This document shows, piece after piece, positions 37,267 to 47,893 of a stretch of DNA of 64,000 bases. The translations under genes and the position numbers were made by a program. This DNA comes from Micromussa lordhowensis (taxonomy: Eukaryota > Cnidaria > Anthozoa > Scleractinia > Lobophylliidae): positions 1 through 64,000 of the forward strand of contig CAXHUQ010000450.1 of assembly GCA_964020085.1 (NCBI GenBank), read 5' to 3'. A model generated the notes under the pieces. The model saw only the letters and a program-made list of their open reading frames with translations. It was not told the origin of the DNA and made no database searches. Position 1 is the first letter of the stretch; every line of letters begins with the position of its first letter.

Positions 37267-38324
37267 TAAAATAAACTCACGACAGCTGAAAAACAACGCA
37301 TTTCAATTCTCTTGGCAGTCTAGCAACTTGCCAAGCTCTATGCTGATCTATCGAACTAACAATTTGCTTGAATCTAGTCCATTTTAACTTGTCTGACATG
37401 CACGCACTCTCAGTCGGACCTCCAAACTTCAAAAACTATCCACCCCGACTATTTATGCTAATATTCCCAAGGGATGTCAGGGTGGCCAAATGGTTAACGT
37501 GGTGCGCTACGAAGACAGCGAAGGTCGCAGGTCGTGGGTTCGAATCACACTACCGCATAGGGGTTATTCTCAAACTGGCTTGGGGGCCGAATAACCTCTC
37601 CCCGGCTACGTGGTACGTGGAGATTTGGGTCTGCGAACAAGGAATTACTCTCAAACTGGCTTGGGGGCCGAGTAATTCCTCCTCCAAGAAGTAATGCGAG
37701 GTTTTTTTGGTTTTTATTTCTGCTTGTCTTGATTTTCCTGATCATTTTTTTTTCTTTTTCCTGCTCGTAATTCCTTGTTAGTTTTGCTTTTCCCTACTTT
37801 CGGTATTTTTTTAACTTTTCATCAGCGCTAGAAACGGAAAAACAAGAAGCGTTTTGCGGCATTATGGCTTCCTAAGATTTTTAATTTAGCCCGCGGTGAA
37901 ATTTTAAGTTACTTTCTTTGTTTTCTTGGCTTAAACTCACTTCTACCAAACATAGGTTGTATTTGATTTTATTTGATGTGACTTGATTGCAGAATAATTC
38001 TTCAATGATCAACTGTTTCATCAAGTCGCAACCTGCCAGAAACTACATTATCGCGTGTTCAGTGTACTATTTCTTTGGCATTTGAGATCATCTGGTTCAG
38101 AGCGACAACAACGTTTGAACTCCACGAGGGTGTTCACGTCTTAAAACATGGCCACGAACAGAGTGAAAGGAAATCTCGTCAAAGACCGACCGATCGTGAG
38201 TAGCATTTCCTTGCTTTCTCCAATTGAGGCGTTTTCGGGCTAGCTAACTATGAGAAAAAACTGTCTGTCATTCGCTAGCGGGAGAGAGATTTGTTTGTGT
38301 GACTACCGGTCGATGATCATTGAC
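37267..38324 (+). repeat. 1.77-kb unit 22, truncated (1058 bp)
   Basis: Last unit, broken off after GATCATTGAC where the satellite begins. Its cassette has several private changes: GATGTC near 37474, CCTCCAAG at 37681-37688 and GTAATGC near 37691. This is the most altered cassette in the array, as is common for array-edge copies. The central block up to the break looks unchanged. Confidence 0.95.
37476..37708 (+). ncRNA. Pol III RNA cassette, unit 22 (altered tail)
   Basis: The tail reads CCTCCAAG instead of CCCCCAAG at 37681-37688, so one G-C pair with the loop becomes G-U. The sequence before T7 is also changed (GTAATGC for GTCCTGC). Boxes, stems and T7 remain. Confidence 0.6.
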
Positions 38325-38325
38325 A
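38324..38325. other. Junction between the two tandem arrays
   Basis: Unit 22 reads GATCATTGAC and then continues directly as AATCTCGCAC of the satellite, where other units continue GTAGGGACAAC. There is no unique spacer, target duplication or element end. The break lies in the block that is otherwise invariant between units. Confidence 0.9.
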
Positions 38326-38458
38326 ATCTCGCACTATGCTAACCAGCCCGTTTGCTATTTAGCCCAACTTTGCACGCGTCGCAACTTTGCAAACTAATAC
38401 CACCAAAGCACTCCCGGGGTCGGTCCGGGTCCAAATGCGAAGTATCGGAGCTGCGCAA
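38325..38458. repeat. Satellite monomer A (first copy, 134 bp)
   Basis: CCCGG (38413-38417) and CCGGG (38425-38429) form a 5-bp foldback. In later copies GTTTGC/GCAAAC and, inside it, TTGCG/CGCAA form a nested foldback (38644-38688 in the second A). This first copy at the array edge has GCTATTTAGC and TTTGCACGCG, departing from the consensus. Confidence 0.92.
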
Positions 38459-38618
38459 AATCTCGCACTATGCTAATCAGCCCGGCAGATCCCCAGGCGT
38501 GGCCGGCTGGCTGACTAGTTAGCCGATCTTGACGCGTGTCGCAACTTGGCAAACTAATGGCACCAAAGCACTCCTGGGGTCGGTCCGGGTCCACATGCAA
38601 AGTTTCGGAGCTGCGCGA
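38459..38618. repeat. Satellite monomer B (first copy, 160 bp)
   Basis: Aligns with A along its length except for about 26 extra bases after CAGCCCG (from GCAGATCC to GGCTGG) and scattered differences. This edge copy has CCGATCTTG where most have CCGAGCTTG. Confidence 0.92.
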
Positions 38619-40382
38619 AATCTCGCACTATGCTAACCAGTCCGTTTGCTAATGAGCCCAACTTTGCGCGCGTCGCAACTTTGCAAACTAATACCACCAA
38701 AGCACTCCCGGGGTCGGTCCGGGTCCAAATGCGAAGTATCGGAGCTGCGCAAAATCTCGCACTATGCTAATCAGCCCGGCAGATCCCCAGGCGTGGCCGG
38801 CTGGCTGACTAGTTAGCCGAGCTTGACGCGTGTCGCAACTTCGCAAGCTAATGGCACCAAAGCACTCCTGGGGTCGGTCCAGGTCCACATGCAAAGTTTC
38901 GAAGCTGCGCGAAATCTCGCACTATGCTAACCAGCCCGTTTGCTAATTAGCCCAACTTTGCGCGCGTCGCAACTTTGCAAACTAATACCACCAAAGAACT
39001 CCCGGGGTCGGTCCGGGTCCAAATGCGAAGTATCGGAGCTGCGCAAAATCTCGCACTATGCTAATCAGCCCGGCAGATACCCAGGCGTGGCCGGCTGGCT
39101 GACTAGTTAGCCGAGCTTGACGCGTGTCGCAACTTGGCAAACTAATGGCACCAAAGCACTCCTGGGGTCGGTTCGGGTCCACATGCAAAGGTTCGGAGCT
39201 GCGCGAAATCTCGCACTATGCTAACCAGCCCGTTTGCTAATTAGCCCAACTTTGCGCGCGTCGCAACTTTGCAAACTAATACCACCAAAGCACTCCCGGG
39301 GTCGGTCCGGGTCCAAATGCGAAGTATCGGAGCTGCGCAAAATCTCGAACTATGCTAATCAGCCAGGCAGATCCCCAGGCGTGGCCGGCTGGCTGACTGG
39401 TTAGCCGAGCTTGACGCGTGTCGCAACTTGGCAAACTAATGGCACCAAAGCACTCCTGGGGTCGGTCCGGGTCCACATGCAAAGTTTTGGAGCTGCGCGA
39501 AATCTCGCACTATGCTAACCAGCCCGTTTGCTAATTAGCCCAACTTTGCGCGCGTCGCAACTTTGCAAACTAATACCACCAAAGCACTCCCGGGGTCGGT
39601 CCGGGTCCAAATGCGAAGTATCGGAGCTGCGCAAAATCTCGCACTATGCTAATCAGCCCGGCAGATCCCCAGGCGTGGCCGGCTGGCTGACTAGTTAGCC
39701 GAGCTTGACGCGTGTCGCAACTTGGCAAACTAATGGCACCAAAGCACTCCTGGGGTCGGTCCGGGTCCACGTGCAAAGTTTCGGAGCTGCGCGAAATCTC
39801 GCACTATGCTAACCAGCCCGTTTGCTAATTAGCCCAACTTTGCGCGCGTCGCAACTTTGCAAACTAATACCACCAAAGCACTCCCGGGGTCGGTCCGGGT
39901 CCAAATGCGAAGTATCGGAGCTGCGCAAAATCTCGCACTATGCTAATCAGCCCAGCAGATCCCCAGGCGTGGCCGGCTGGCTGACTAGTTAGCCGAGCTT
40001 GACGCGTGTCGCAACTTGCCAAACTAATGGCACCAAAGCACTCCTGGGGTCGGTCCGGGTCCACATGCAAAGTTTTGGAGCTGCGCGAAATCTCGCACTA
40101 TGCTAACCAGCCCGTTTGCTAATTAGCCCAACTTTGCACGCGTCGCAACTTTGCAAACTAATACCACCAAAGCACTCCCGGGGTCGGTCCGGGTCCAAAT
40201 GCGAAGTATCGGAGCTGCGCAAAATCTCGCACTATGCTAATCAGGCCAGCAGATCCCCAGGCGTGGCCGGCTGGCTGACTAGTTAGCCGAGCTTGACGCG
40301 TGTCGCAACTTGGCAAACTAATGGCACCAAAGCACTCCTGGGGTCGGTCCGGGTCCACATGCAAAGTTTCGGAGCTGCGCGA

Positions 40383-42147
40383 AATCTCGCACTATGCTAA
40401 CCAGCCCGTTTGCTAATTAGCCCAACTTTGCGCACATCGCAACTTTGCAAACTAATACCACCAAAGCACTCCCGGGGTCGGTCCGGGTCCAAATGCGAAG
40501 TATCGGAGCTGCGCAAAATCTCGCACTATGCTAATCAGCCCGGCAGATCCCCAGGCGTGGCCGGCTGGCTGACTAGTTAGCCGAGCTTGACGCGTGCCGC
40601 AACTTGGCAAACTAATGGCACCAAAGCACTCCTGGGGTCAGTACGGGTCCACATGCAAAGTTTCGGAGCTGCGCGAAATCTCGCACTACGCTAACCAGCC
40701 CGTTTGCTAATTAGCCCAACTTTGCGCGCATCGCAACTTTGCAAACTAATACCACCAAAGCACTCCCGGGGTCGGTCCGGGTCGAAATGCGAAGTATCGG
40801 AGCTGCGCAAAATCTCGCACTATGCTAATCAGCCCGGCAGATCCCCAGGCGTGGCCGGCTGGCTGACTAGTTAGCCGAGCTTGACGCGTGTCGCAACTTG
40901 GCAAACTAATGGCACCAAAGCACTCCTGGGGTCGGTCCGGGTCCAGATGCAAAGCTTGGGAGCTGCGCGAAATCTCGCACTATGCTAACCAGCCCGTTTG
41001 CTAATTAGCCCAACTTTGCACGCGTCGAAACTTTGCAAACTAATACCACCAAAGCACTCCCGGGGTCAGTCCGGGTCCAAATGCGAAGTAACGGAGCTGC
41101 GCAAAATCTCGCACTATGCTAATCAGCCCGGCAGATCCCCAGGCGTGGCCGGCAGGCTGACTAGTTAGCCGAGCTTGACGCGTGTCGCAACTTGGCAAAC
41201 TAATGGCACCAAAGCACTCCTGGGGTCGGTCCGGGTCCACATGCAAAGTTTCGGAGCTGAGCGAAATCTCGCACTATGCTAACCAGCCCGTTTGCTAATT
41301 AGCCCAACTTTTGCGCGCGTCGCATCTTTGCAAACTAATACCACCAAAGCACTCCCGGGGTCGGTCCGGGTCCAAATGCGAAGTATCGGAGCTGCGCAAA
41401 ATCTCGCACTATGCTAATCAGCCCGGCAGATCCCCAGGCGTGGCCGGCTGGCTGACTAGTTAGCCGAGCTTGACGCGTGTCGCAACTTGGCAAACTAATG
41501 GCACCAAAGCACTCCTGGGGTCGGTCCGGGTCCACATGCAAAGTTTCGGAGCTGCGCGAAATCTCGCACTATGCTAACCAGCCCGTTTGCTAATTAGCCC
41601 AACTTTGCGCGCGTCGCAACTTTGGAAACTAATACCACCAAAGCACTCCCGGGGTCGGTCCGGGTCCAAATGCAAAGTATCGGAGCTGTGCAAAATCTCG
41701 CACTATGCTAATCAGCCCGGCAGATCCGCAGGCGTGGCCGGCTGGCTGACTAGTTAGCCGAGCTTGACGCGTGTCCCAACTTGGCAAACTAATGGCACCA
41801 AAGCACTCCTGGGGTCGGTCCGTGTCCACATGCAAAGTTTCGGAGCTGCGCGAAATCTCGCACTATGCTAACCAGCCCGTTTGCTAATTAGCCCAACTTT
41901 GCTCGCGTCGCAACTTTGCAAACTAATACCACCAAAGCACTCCCGGGGTCGGTCCGGGTCCAAATGCGAAGTATCGGAGCTGCGCAAAATCTCGCACTAT
42001 GCTAATCAGCCCGGCAGATCCCCAGGCGTGGCCGGCTGGCTGACTAGTTAGCCGAGCTTGACGCGTGTCGCAACTTGGCAAACTAATGGCACCAAAGCAC
42101 TCCTGGGGTCGGTCCGGGTCCACATGCAAAGCTTGGGAGCTGCGCGA
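40383..42147. repeat. Seven-dimer HOR, copy 1 (six shared dimers)
   Basis: These six dimers match 42442-44205 in order at an offset of about 2058 bp (seven dimers). Shared markers include GGTACGGG or its relative, GTCGAAATG, AAGTAACGG, GCATCTTTGC and TTTGGAAAC. Confidence 0.75.
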
Positions 42148-42441
42148 AATCTCGCACTATGCTAACCAGCCCGTTTGCTAATTAGCCCAACTTTGCGCGC
42201 GTCGCAACTTTGCAAACTAATACCACCAAAGCACTCCCGGGGTCCGTCCGGGTCCAAATACGAAGTAACGGAGCTGCGCAAAATCTCGCACTATGCTAAT
42301 CAGCCCGGCAGATCCCCAGGCGTGGCCGGCAGGCTGACTAGTTAGCCGAGCTTGACGCGTGTCGCAACTTGGCAAACTAATGGCACCAAAGCACTCCTGG
42401 GGTCGGTCCGGGTCCACATGCAAAGTTTCGGAGCTGCGCGA

Positions 42442-44205
42442 AATCTCGCACTATGCTAACCAGCCCGTTTGCTAATTAGCCCAACTTTGCGCGCGTCGCA
42501 TCTTTGCAAACTAATACCACCAAAGCACTCCCGGGGTCGGTCCGGGTCCAAATGCGAAGTATCGGAGCTGCGCAAAATCTCGCACTATGCTAATCAGCCC
42601 GGCAGATCCCCAGGCGTGGCCGGCTGGCTGACTAGTTAGCCGAGCTTGACGCGTGTCGCAACTTGGCAAACTAATGGCACCAAAGCACTCCTGGGGTCGG
42701 TACGGGTCCACATGCAAAGTTTCGGAGCTGCCCGAAATCTCGCACTATGCTAACCAGCCCGTTTGCTAATTAGCCCAACTTTGCGCGCATCGCAACTTTG
42801 CAAACTAATACCACCAAAGCACTCCCGGGGTCGGTCCGGGTCGAAATGCGAAGTATCGGAGCTGCGCAAAATCTCGCACTATGCTAATCAGCCCGGCAGA
42901 TCCCCAGGCGTGGCCGGCTGGCTGACTAGTTAGCCGAGCTTGACGCGTGTCGCAACTTGGCAAACTAATGGCACCAATGCACTCCTGGGGTCGGTCCGGG
43001 TCCACATGCAAAGCTTGGGAGCTGCGCGAAATCTCGCACTATGCTAACCAGCCCGTTTGCTAATTAGCCCAACTTTGCGCGCGTCGCAACTTTGCAAACT
43101 AATACCACCAAAGCACTCCCGGGGTCCGTCCGGGTCCAAATGCGAAGTAACGGAGCTGCGCAAAATCTCGCACTATGCTAATCAGCCCGGCAGATCCCCA
43201 GGCGTGGCCGGCAGGCTGACTAGTTAGCCGAGCTTGACGCGTGTCGCAACTTGGCAAACTAATGGTACCAAAGCACTCCTGGGGTCGGTCCGGGTCCACA
43301 TGCAAAGTTTCGGAGCTGGGCGAAATCTCGCACTATGCTAACCAGCCCGTTTGCTAATTAGCCCAACTTTGCGCGCGTCGCATCTTTGCAAACTAATACC
43401 ACCAAAGCACTCCCGGGGTCGGTCCGGGTCCAAATGCGAAGTATCGGAGCTGCGCAAAATCTCGCACTATGCTAATCAGCCCGGCAGATCCCCAGGCGTG
43501 GCCGGCTGGCTGACTAGTTAGCCGAGCTTGACGCGTGTCGCAACTTGGCAAACTAATGGCACCAAAGCACTCCTGGGGTCGGTCCGGGTCCACATGCAAA
43601 GTTTCGGAGCTGCGCGAAATCTCGCACTATGCTAACCAGCCCGTTTGCTAATTAGCCCAACTTTGCGTGCGTCGCAACTTTGGAAACTAATACCACCAAA
43701 GCACTCCCGGGGTCGGTCCGGGTCCAAATGCGAAGTATCGGAGCTGTGCAAAATCTCGCACTATGCTAATCAGCCCGGCAGATCCCCAGGCGTGGCCGGC
43801 TGGCTGACTAGTTAGCCGAGCTTGACGCGTGTCGCAACTTGGCAAACTAATGGCACCAAAGCACTCCTGGGGTCGGTATGGGTCCACATGCAAAGTTTCG
43901 GAGCTGCGCGAAATCTCGCACTATGCTAACCAGCCCGTTTGCTAATTAGCCCAACTTTGCGCGCGTCGCAACTTTGCAAACTAATACCACCAAAGCACTC
44001 CCGGGGTCGGTCCGGGTCCAAATGCGAAGTATCGGAGCTGCGCAAAATCTCGCACTATGCTAATCAGCCCGGCAGATCCCCAGGCGTGGCCGGCTGGCTG
44101 ACTAGTTAGCCGAGCTTGACGCGTGTCGCAACTTGGCAAACTAATGGCACCAAAGCACTCCTGGGGTCGGTCCGGGTCCACATGCAAAGTTTCGGAGCTG
44201 CGCGG
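42442..44205. repeat. Seven-dimer HOR, copy 2
   Basis: Same marker series as 40383-42147. Equivalents inside the duplicated block are 50246-52007 and 52302-54065. Confidence 0.75.
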
Positions 44206-45969
44206 AATCTCGCACTATGCTAACCAGCCCGTTTGCTAATTAGCCCAACTTTGCGCGCGTCGCAACTTTGCAAACTAATACCACCAAAGCACTCCCGGGG
44301 TCGGTCCGGTTCCAAATGCGAAGTATTGGAGCTGCGCAAAATCTCGCACTATGCTAATCAGCCCGGCAGATCCCCAGGCGTGGCCGGCTGGCTGACTAGT
44401 TAGCCAAGCTTGACGCGTGTCGCAACTTGGCAAACTAATGGCACCAAAGCACTCCTGGGGTCGGTCCGGGTCCACATGCAAAGTTTCGGAGCTGCGCGAA
44501 ATCTCGCACTATGCTAACCAGCCCGTTTGCTAATTAGCCCAACTTTGCGCGCGTCGCAACTTTGCAAACTAATACCACCAAAGAACTCCCGGGGTCGGTC
44601 CGGGTCCAAATGCGAAGTATCGGAGCTGCGCAAAATCTCGCACTATGCTAATCAGCCCGGCAGATTCCCAGGCGTGGCCGGCTGGCTGAGTAGTTAGGCG
44701 AGCTTGACACGTGTCGCAACTTGGCAAACTAAATGCACCAAAGCACTCCTGGGGTCGGTCCGGGTCCACATGCAAAGTTTAAGAGCTGCGCGAAATCTCG
44801 CACTATGCTAACCAGCCCGTTTGCTAATTAGCCCAACTTTGCGCGCGTCGCAACTTTGCAAACTAATACCACCAAAGCACTCCGGGGGTCGGTCCGGGTC
44901 CAAATGCGAAGTATCGGAGCTGCGCAAAATCTCGCACTATGCTAATCAGCCCGGCAGATCCCCAGGCGTGGCCGGCTGGCTGACTAGTTAGCTGAGCTTG
45001 ACGCGTGTCGCAACTTGGCAAACTAATGGCACCAAAGCACTCCTGGGGTCGGTCCGGGTCCACATGCAAAGTTTCGGAGCTGCGCGAAATCTCGCACTAT
45101 GCTAACCAGCCCGTTTGCTAATTAGCCCAACTTTGCGCGCGTCGCAACTTTGCAAACTAATACCACCAAAGCACTCCCGGGGTCGGTCCGGGTCCAAATG
45201 CGAAGTATCGGAGCTGCGCAAAATCTCGCACTATGCTAATCAGCCCGGCAGATCCCCAGGCGTGGCCGGCTGGCTGACTAGTTAGCCAAGCTTGACGCGT
45301 GTCGCAACTTGGCAAACTAATGGCACCAAAGCACTCCTGGGGTCGGTCCGGGTCCACATGCAAAGTTTCGGAGCTGCGCGAAATCTCGCACTATGCTAAC
45401 CAGCCCGTTTGCTAATTAGCCCAACTTTGCGCGCGTCGCAACTTTGCAAACTAATACCACCAAAGAACTCCCGGGGTCGGTCCGGGTCCAAATGCGAAGT
45501 ATCGGAGCTGCGCAAAATCTCGCACTATGCTAATCAGCCCGGCAGATCCCCAGGCGTGGCCGGCTGGCTGACTAGTTAGCCGAGCTTGACGCGTGTCGCA
45601 ACTTGGCAAACTAATGGCACCAAAGCACTCCTGGGGTCGGTTCGGGTCCACATGCAAAGCTTAGGAGCTGCGCGAAATCTCGCACTATGCTAACCAGCCC
45701 GTTTGCTAATTAGCCCAACTTTGCGCGCGTCGCAACTTTGCAAACTAATACCACCAAAGCACTCCGGGGGTCGGTCCGGGTCCAAATGCGAAGTATCGGA
45801 GCTGCGCAAAATCTCGCACTATGCTAATCAGCCCGGCAGATCCCCAGGCGTAGCCGGCTGGCTGACTAGTTAGCTGAGCTTGACGCGTGTCGCAACTTGG
45901 CAAACTAATGGCACCAAAGCACTCCTGGGGTCGGTCCGGGTCCACATGCAAAGTTTCGGAGCTGCGCGG
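44206..45969. repeat. Six-dimer HOR (1764 bp), copy 1
   Basis: Six dimers with a fixed series of B/A variants: GTATTGG with GCCAAGC, GATTCCC with GACACGTG, GCTGAGC, GCCAAGC, GGTTCGGG with GCTTAGG, and CGTAGCC with GCTGAGC. Confidence 0.88.
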
Positions 45970-47733
45970 AATCTCGCACTATGCTAACCAGCCCGTTTGC
46001 TAATTAGCCCAACTTTGCGCGCGTCGCAACTTTGCAAACTAATACCACCAAAGCACTCCCGGGGTCGGTCCGGTTCCAAATGCGAAGTATTGGAGCTGCG
46101 CAAAATCTCGCACTATGCTAATCAGCCCGGCAGATCCCCAGGCGTGGCCGGCTGGCTGACTAGTTAGCCAAGCTTGACGCGTGTCGCAACTTGGCAAACT
46201 AATGGCACCAAAGCACTCCTGGGGTCGGTCCGGGTCCACATGCAAAGTTTCGGAGCTGCGCGAAATCTCGCACTATGCTAACCAGCCCGTTTGCTAATTA
46301 GCCCAACTTTGCGCGCGTCGCAACTTTGCAAACTAATACCACCAAAGAACTCCCGGGGTCGGTCCGGGTCCAAATGCGAAGTATCGGAGCTGCGCAAAAT
46401 CTCGCACTATGCTAATCAGCCCGGCAGATTCCCAGGCGTGGCCGGCTGGCTGAGTAGTTAGGCGAGCTTGACACGTGTCGCAACTTGGCAAACTAATGGC
46501 ACCAAAGCACTCCTGGGGTCGGTCCGGGTCCACATGCAAAGTTTAAGAGCTGCGCGAAATCTCGCACTATGCTAACCAGCCCGTTTGCTAATTAGCCCAA
46601 CTTTGCGCGCGTCGCAACTTTGCAAACTAATACCACCAAAGCACTCCGGGGGTCGGTCCGGGTCCAAATGCGAAGTATCGGAGCTGCGCAAAATCTCGCA
46701 CTATGCTAATCAGCCCGGCAGATCCCCAGGCGTGGCCGGCTGGCTGACTAGTTAGCTGAGCTTGACGCGTGTCGCAACTTGGCAAACTAATGGCACCAAA
46801 GCACTCCTGGGGTCGGTCCGGGTCCACATGCAAAGTTTCGGAGCTGCGCGAAATCTCGCACTATGCTAACCAGCCCGTTTGCTAATTAGCCCAACTTTGC
46901 GCGCGTCGCAACTTTGCAAACTAATACCACCAAAGCACTCCCGGGGTCGGTCCGGGTCCAAATGCGAAGTATCGGAGCTGCGCAAAATCTCGCACTATGC
47001 TAATCAGCCCGGCAGATCCCCAGGCGTGGCCGGCTGGCTGACTAGTTAGCCAAGCTTGACGCGTGTCGCAACTTGGCAAACTAATGGCACCAAAGCACTC
47101 CTGGGGTCGGTCCGGGTCCACATGCAAAGTTTCGGAGCTGCGCGAAATCTCGCACTATGCTAACCAGCCCGTTTGCTAATTAGCCCAACTTTGCGCGCGT
47201 CGCAACTTTGCAAACTAATACCACCAAAGAACTCCCGGGGTCGGTCCGGGTCCAAATGCGAAGTATCGGAGCTGCGCAAAATCTCGCACTATGCTAATCA
47301 GCCCGGCAGATCCCCAGGCGTGGCCGGCTGGCTGACTAGTTAGCCGAGCTTGACGCGTGTCGCAACTTGGCAAACTAATGGCACCAAAGCACTCCTGGGG
47401 TCGGTTCGGGTCCACATGCAAAGCTTAGGAGCTGCGCGAAATCTCGCACTATGCTAACCAGCCCGTTTGCTAATTAGCCCAACTTTGCGCGCGTCGCAAC
47501 TTTGCAAACTAATACCACCAAAGCACTCCGGGGGTCGGTCCGGGTCCAAATGCGAAGTATCGGAGCTGCGCAAAATCTCGCACTATGCTAATCAGCCCGG
47601 CAGATCCCCAGGCGTAGCCGGCTGGCTGACTAGTTAGCTGAGCTTGACGCGTGTCGCAACTTGGCAAACTAATGGCACCAAAGCACTCCTGGGGTCGGTC
47701 CGGGTCCACATGCAAAGTTTCGGAGCTGCGCGA
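45970..47733. repeat. Six-dimer HOR (1764 bp), copy 2
   Basis: Same six-variant series exactly 1764 bp after copy 1. Only isolated differences were noticed (for example AAATGCACC in copy 1 against AATGGCACC here). Confidence 0.88.
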
Positions 47734-47893
47734 AATCTCGCACTATGCTAATCAGCCCGGCAGATTCCCAGGCGTGGCCGGCTGGCTGAGTAGTTAGGCG
47801 AGCTTGACACGTGTCGCAACTTGGCAAACTAATGGCACCAAAGCACTCCTGGGGTCGGTCCGGGTCCACATGCAAAGTTTAAGAGCTGCGCGA
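47734..47893. repeat. Out-of-register B monomer (B-B junction)
   Basis: The preceding B monomer ends CTGCGCGA as usual, but the next monomer reads TCAGCCCGGCAGATT, a B and not an A. This is the only register break seen in the satellite. It is best explained by unequal exchange inside the start shared by both monomers. Confidence 0.9.

Larger units (their letters stand above)
1..38324 (+). repeat. Tandem array of ~1771-bp units (21 full + 1 truncated)
   Basis: The same sequence recurs head to tail with spacings of 1771 to 1795 bp; I anchored units on the recurring word at position 102 and its copies. Taking window position 1 as the unit start gives 21 complete units and a 1058-bp remnant that ends at the satellite. 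Units differ by scattered substitutions, T/A run lengths and a GGCT/GCCT tract. The left end is cut by the window, so the array probably continues. Each unit carries one Pol III-type cassette, which makes the layout resemble a 5S rDNA or clustered tRNA array. No transposase, reverse transcriptase or rRNA is visible in the unit. Confidence 0.97.
40383..45969. repeat. Large duplicated satellite block, copy 1 (~5.6 kb)
   Basis: The ordered series of private dimer variants (for example GTCGAAATG, AAGTAACGG with GGCAGGCTG, GCATCTTTGC, TTTGGAAAC with CTGTGCAAA) recurs in the same order at 50246-55829, offset about 9860 bp. The 1-bp insertion near 41310 lies only in this copy. Confidence 0.85.

Noticed and set aside
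1..38324. rDNA or histone-type gene array
   Set aside because: No 5S, 5.8S, 18S or 28S rRNA words, no snRNA core words and no histone coding sequence were found in the unit.
1..38324. Transposon or retroelement insertions in the array
   Set aside because: No terminal repeats, target duplications, poly-A tail or transposase/reverse transcriptase frames seen. The tRNA-derived cassette lacks clear flanking duplications, so a SINE insertion cannot be bounded.
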